From contig JAWKPL010000001.1 of the NCBI GenBank assembly GCA_041390685.1, positions 2,108,001 through 2,172,000 of the forward strand: 64,000 nucleotides of DNA. Reading direction: 5' to 3'. Made by a program: the position numbers and the translations under genes. The stretch comes from JAIBBD01 sp041390685 (lineage in GTDB: Bacteria; Chloroflexota; Dehalococcoidia; UBA2979). Below, in pieces: positions 61,158 through 64,000 of this stretch. Every line of letters begins with the position of its first letter. Position 1 is the first letter of the stretch. Below the pieces are notes generated by a model. That model saw only the letters and a program-made list of their open reading frames with translations. It made no database searches and was not told the origin of the DNA.

Positions 61158-63254
61158 TTAGCTGACGTTCGCGATGATCGCCAGCAGCAGGATCGCCACG
61201 ATGTTCGTGATCTTGATCATCGGGTTCACCGCCGGACCGGCGGTGTCCTTGTACGGGTCGCCCACCGTGTCGCCGGTGACCGCCGCCTTGTGCGCTTCCG
61301 AGCCCTTGCCGCCGTGCTCGCCCGTCTCGATGAGCTTCTTGGCGTTGTCCCACGCCGCGCCGCCCGAGGTCATCGACAGCGCCACGAAGAGACCCGTCAC
61401 GATCGACCCCAGCAGCATCGCGCCCACCGCGGCGAACGCCGCCGACTGGTCCTCCACCACCAGGATGATGAAGTACAGCACCACCGGCGCCAGCACCGGC
61501 AGCAGCGACGGCGCGATCATCTCGCGGATCGCTGCCCGCGTGAGCATGTCCACCGCGCGGCTGTAGTCCGGCCGGTCCGTGCCGGCCATGATGCCCGGCT
61601 TCTCACGGAACTGCCGCCGCACCTCGACCACCACCGCGCCGCCCGCGCGGCCGACGGCCATCATGCCCATCGCGCCGAACAGGTACGGCAGCAACCCGCC
61701 GAGGAACAGGCCGATCACCACGTACGGGTCGCTCAGCACGAACGCCACCGGCACGTCCGGGAAGTACCGCCCGAGGTCCTCCGTGTACGCCGCGAACAGC
61801 ACCAGGGCCGCCAGTCCGGCCGAGCCGATCGCGTACCCCTTCGTCACGGCCTTCGTGGTGTTGCCCACCGCGTCGAGGGCGTCCGTGACCTCGCGCACTT
61901 CGTCCGGCAGTTCCGCCATCTCGGCGATGCCGCCCGCGTTGTCCGTTACCGGCCCGTACGCGTCCAGCGCCACGACCATGCCCGCCAGCGCGAGCATCGT
62001 CGTCGCCGCCACCGCGATACCGAACAGACCAGCGTTCAGGAACGCCACGATGATGCCCACGGCGATCACGATCACCGGCAGCGCCGTCGCCTCCATCGAG
62101 ACCGCAAGGCCCTGGATGACGTTCGTCCCGTGACCGGTCGTCGAGGCCTGCGCCACGCTCTTCACCGGCCGGTAGCCCGTCGCCGTGTAGTACTCGGTGA
62201 TCCACACGATCAGCCCGGTCGCGACCAGACCGATGAGCGCGCACACGAACAGGTTCCAGCCGTGGACCTCGCGGCCCAGTTCCCCCTCGATGACCTCGCC
62301 GAAGCCGAACATCAGTTGGATGACGACCCCAACCAGGATGGCCGACAGCGCGGCCGTGACGAAGAAGCCCTTGTACAGCGCGGGCATGATCGCGTTGTTC
62401 GACCCCAGCCGCACGAAGAACGAGCCCACCACCGAGGCCGCGATGCAGACGCCGCCCAGCACCAGCGGGAAGAGCAGCATCTCCTCCTGCGTGTCTCCCA
62501 CGAAGAACGCCGCCGCCAGCAGCATCGTGCCCACCAGCGTCACCGCGTACGTCTCGAAGAGGTCCGCCGCCATCCCGGCGCAGTCACCCACGTTGTCGCC
62601 GACGTTGTCCGCGATCACCGCGGGGTTGCGCGGGTCGTCCTCCGGGATCCCCGCCTCAACCTTGCCCACGAGGTCGGCGCCAACGTCGGCGCCCTTGGTG
62701 AAGATGCCGCCCCCGAGGCGCGCGAAGATCGAGATCAGCGAACCGCCGAACCCGAGCCCCACCAGCCCCTCAATGATGTGCGACATGTCCTCGGCCGGGT
62801 CGTACGCCTGCCGCAGCAGGATGTAGTACAGCGCGACCCCCAGCAGCCCCAGTCCCACGACCAGCAGGCCCGTGATCGCCCCCGCCCGGAACGCCAGCTG
62901 CAGCGCGGGGTTCAGTCCCTTGCGCGCCGCCTCTGCCGTCCGCACGTTCGCCCGCACGGAGACGTTCATCCCCACGTACCCGGCGACGCCCGAAAGCACC
63001 GCGCCGATGACGAACCCGACCGCGACGTGCCACCCGAGCAACGCGAACAGCGCCACCGCCAGGACCACACCGACGATGCCGATCGTGCGGTACTGCCGGT
63101 TCAGGTACGCCTGCGCACCCTCCCGGATCGCGCCCGCGATCTCCTGCATCCGCGCAGACCCCGCGTCGGCCGCCAGCACCAGGCGGCCCATGGCCAGCCC
63201 GTATACCAGCGCGAGCACTCCGAGGACTACCACAAGTAAGTACGTGAGTGTCAT
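61158..63254 (-). CDS. hppA: K+-independent proton-translocating pyrophosphatase
   Basis: This is a 698-residue membrane pyrophosphatase with about 16 transmembrane helices. Pyrophosphate/Mg motifs are visible: GIFTKGADVGADLVGKVE, DNVGDNVGDCAGMAADLFE and the C-terminal GDTVGDPYKDTAGPA. The Lys in GNTTKAVTKGYAIGSAG marks the K+-independent subclass (Ala in K+-dependent enzymes). It couples pyrophosphate hydrolysis to proton export, saving ATP. The start is ATG 63254 with GGAGGGG upstream. Confidence 0.95.
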   Translation of the reverse strand: MTLTYLLVVVLGVLALVYGLAMGRLVLAADAGSARMQEIAGAIREGAQAYLNRQYRTIGIVGVVLAVALFALLGWHVAVGFVIGAVLSGVAGYVGMNVSVRANVRTAEAARKGLNPALQLAFRAGAITGLLVVGLGLLGVALYYILLRQAYDPAEDMSHIIEGLVGLGFGGSLISIFARLGGGIFTKGADVGADLVGKVEAGIPEDDPRNPAVIADNVGDNVGDCAGMAADLFETYAVTLVGTMLLAAAFFVGDTQEEMLLFPLVLGGVCIAASVVGSFFVRLGSNNAIMPALYKGFFVTAALSAILVGVVIQLMFGFGEVIEGELGREVHGWNLFVCALIGLVATGLIVWITEYYTATGYRPVKSVAQASTTGHGTNVIQGLAVSMEATALPVIVIAVGIIVAFLNAGLFGIAVAATTMLALAGMVVALDAYGPVTDNAGGIAEMAELPDEVREVTDALDAVGNTTKAVTKGYAIGSAGLAALVLFAAYTEDLGRYFPDVPVAFVLSDPYVVIGLFLGGLLPYLFGAMGMMAVGRAGGAVVVEVRRQFREKPGIMAGTDRPDYSRAVDMLTRAAIREMIAPSLLPVLAPVVLYFIILVVEDQSAAFAAVGAMLLGSIVTGLFVALSMTSGGAAWDNAKKLIETGEHGGKGSEAHKAAVTGDTVGDPYKDTAGPAVNPMIKITNIVAILLLAIIANVS

Positions 63255-63397
63255 GCGATCCGCCCCTCCGACTCGCTCGCGCACGAACCCGCCGACGCCC
63301 CTCAGGTCGTCGCACGCAGGTCGCGGCGAAACATGCCAGACGCGCGCGTATGGCGCAACCGCTTACGCCTATTCAGAGACCGTCAGTTGCCCGCGAT

Positions 63398-63424
63398 CGG
63401 GACTTCGACGCGCTCGAAGTCCCG
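63398..63424 (-). terminator. Hairpin terminator after the right-edge gene
   Basis: CGGGACTTCGA and TCGAAGTCCCG form a perfect 11-bp stem with a 5-base loop, six bases beyond the stop of the minus-strand gene. Confidence 0.65.
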
Positions 63425-63429
63425 TAAAC

Positions 63430-64000
63430 CTACCGGCAGCGACCCAGGAGCGGCGTCCCCTCCGGGATCCCCGTCGCCCCCCACTTCGCCTCCCATGCGG
63501 CGTTCACCACAGACACCGTCGACCCGGGAAGGTAGATCACGAAGCGGCCCGCGACGTCCGTCGTCCAGAACGCCGCCGTCCCCGGCGAGCACCCCGACGC
63601 GTAGACCAGGTCGAGGCTCGATCCGCCGCCGAAGATGACCAGCGCGAAGCCGCCTTCCGCTGGCACCTCCCCGTACGTCAGCGTCCCCTGTGAAAGGTAC
63701 GTCGTGATGCTCACCGTCGCCGAAGCCGGATGCAGGTAGGGGTCGTATGCGGTCACACGGAACTGCATGATCCCCACCGAGTTCGGGGCCTGGAACGACA
63801 TAATCTGACCGAACGAGTTCAACTCCACCGGCTGTCCCGACAGCTGCTCCCAGATGTACGTCAGCTGCAGTCCCTCTGGGTCGGTCGCCGCCACCGGCAG
63901 CACCACCGGGAAGTCGATCGGCACCGCCAGCTCCGCCGGCAACTCGGCCGTCGGGCGCAGGTCGATGCCATATAGCTGCTGCAGACGCTCGGCCTCGCTC
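63430..64000 (-). CDS. Partial protein with PKD/Ig-like and C-terminal beta domain
   Basis: Only the 3' 190 codons are in the window; the frame is open at the right edge. A charged helical start (SEAERLQQLYGIDLRP) precedes an Ig/PKD-like domain (VAATDPEGLQLTYIWEQLSG, FRVTAYDP) and then a C-terminal beta region with VIFGGGSSLD and SGCSPGTAAFW. It is probably a surface or exported protein; its function cannot be read from this part. Confidence 0.65.
   Translation of the reverse strand, partial: SEAERLQQLYGIDLRPTAELPAELAVPIDFPVVLPVAATDPEGLQLTYIWEQLSGQPVELNSFGQIMSFQAPNSVGIMQFRVTAYDPYLHPASATVSITTYLSQGTLTYGEVPAEGGFALVIFGGGSSLDLVYASGCSPGTAAFWTTDVAGRFVIYLPGSTVSVVNAAWEAKWGATGIPEGTPLLGRCR

Noticed and set aside
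60465..63239. 924-codon plus-strand frame opposite hppA
   Set aside because: Arg/His/Asp-rich shadow of the pyrophosphatase gene; no ribosome site or domain.

Overview
The window is a gene-dense, high-GC bacterial chromosome segment (about 68-70% GC by eye). Most genes are separated by tens of bases, and several neighbours are coupled by GTGA or ATGA start/stop overlaps. The content points to Chloroflexota: a DUF2298 'YYY' membrane protein is followed by an Agl23-like (TIGR03663) protein, PrmC carries NLPY instead of NPPY, the H+-pyrophosphatase is of the K+-independent type, and DUF6458, DUF4331 and Rv2578c-like radical SAM proteins are present. A Dehalococcoidia/Tepidiformia-like or Thermomicrobia-like lineage is my inference; no rRNA or marker search was possible.

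1-11 kb: PHP phosphoesterase, an exonuclease-DinG helicase fusion, a GNAT protein, and a convergent minus-strand operon (CCA-adding enzyme, two tiny zinc-ribbon proteins, a two-helix membrane protein). A clear sigma70-type promoter then leads into rnc-smc, followed by ftsY. 11.7-18.4 kb: a four-gene envelope glycan/lipid cluster (DUF2298, Agl23-like, LPG-synthase-TM flippase, FAD oxidoreductase). 18.4-23.2 kb: an orphan NuoE/NuoF-like diaphorase pair, convergent with an unusual ACT-ACT-GlnE protein.

23-35 kb: a phosphodiesterase, the first copy of an unrecognised two-copy family, a radical SAM protein, zwf-pgl (oxidative pentose phosphate entry), small membrane and stress-type proteins, a cupredoxin lipoprotein, a ComM-like AAA protein and the second copy of the unknown family. 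35-40 kb: a Tat-exported haem peroxidase, a 22-residue membrane peptide, a DUF2795 protein, a metacaspase fused to an alpha/beta hydrolase, and a DUF368 lipid-carrier translocase. 40.5-48.4 kb: an ECF sigma/anti-sigma pair, an unknown 509-residue protein, a DUF4331/TPR-lipoprotein/NicO-exporter operon and a ferritin.

48.5-64 kb: a substrate-binding lipoprotein, a PadR regulator with a membrane partner, prfA and prmC separated by a lower-GC GIY-YIG nuclease gene, a degenerate M23-like lipoprotein, a CcdA whose two halves are in swapped order, a calcineurin-like phosphoesterase, a deazaflavin-type reductase, an orphan HsdR-N nuclease beside tRNA-Glu(CUC), and the H+-pyrophosphatase. A Pro/Thr-rich exported protein runs off the right edge.

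No CRISPR array, insertion sequence, rRNA or replication origin was seen. The items most worth follow-up are the metacaspase-hydrolase fusion, the permuted CcdA, the ACT-GlnE hybrid, the orphan NuoEF with lost cluster ligands, the two-copy unknown family, and a recurring -10 hexamer placed 6-7 bases before ATG that suggests many leaderless transcripts.
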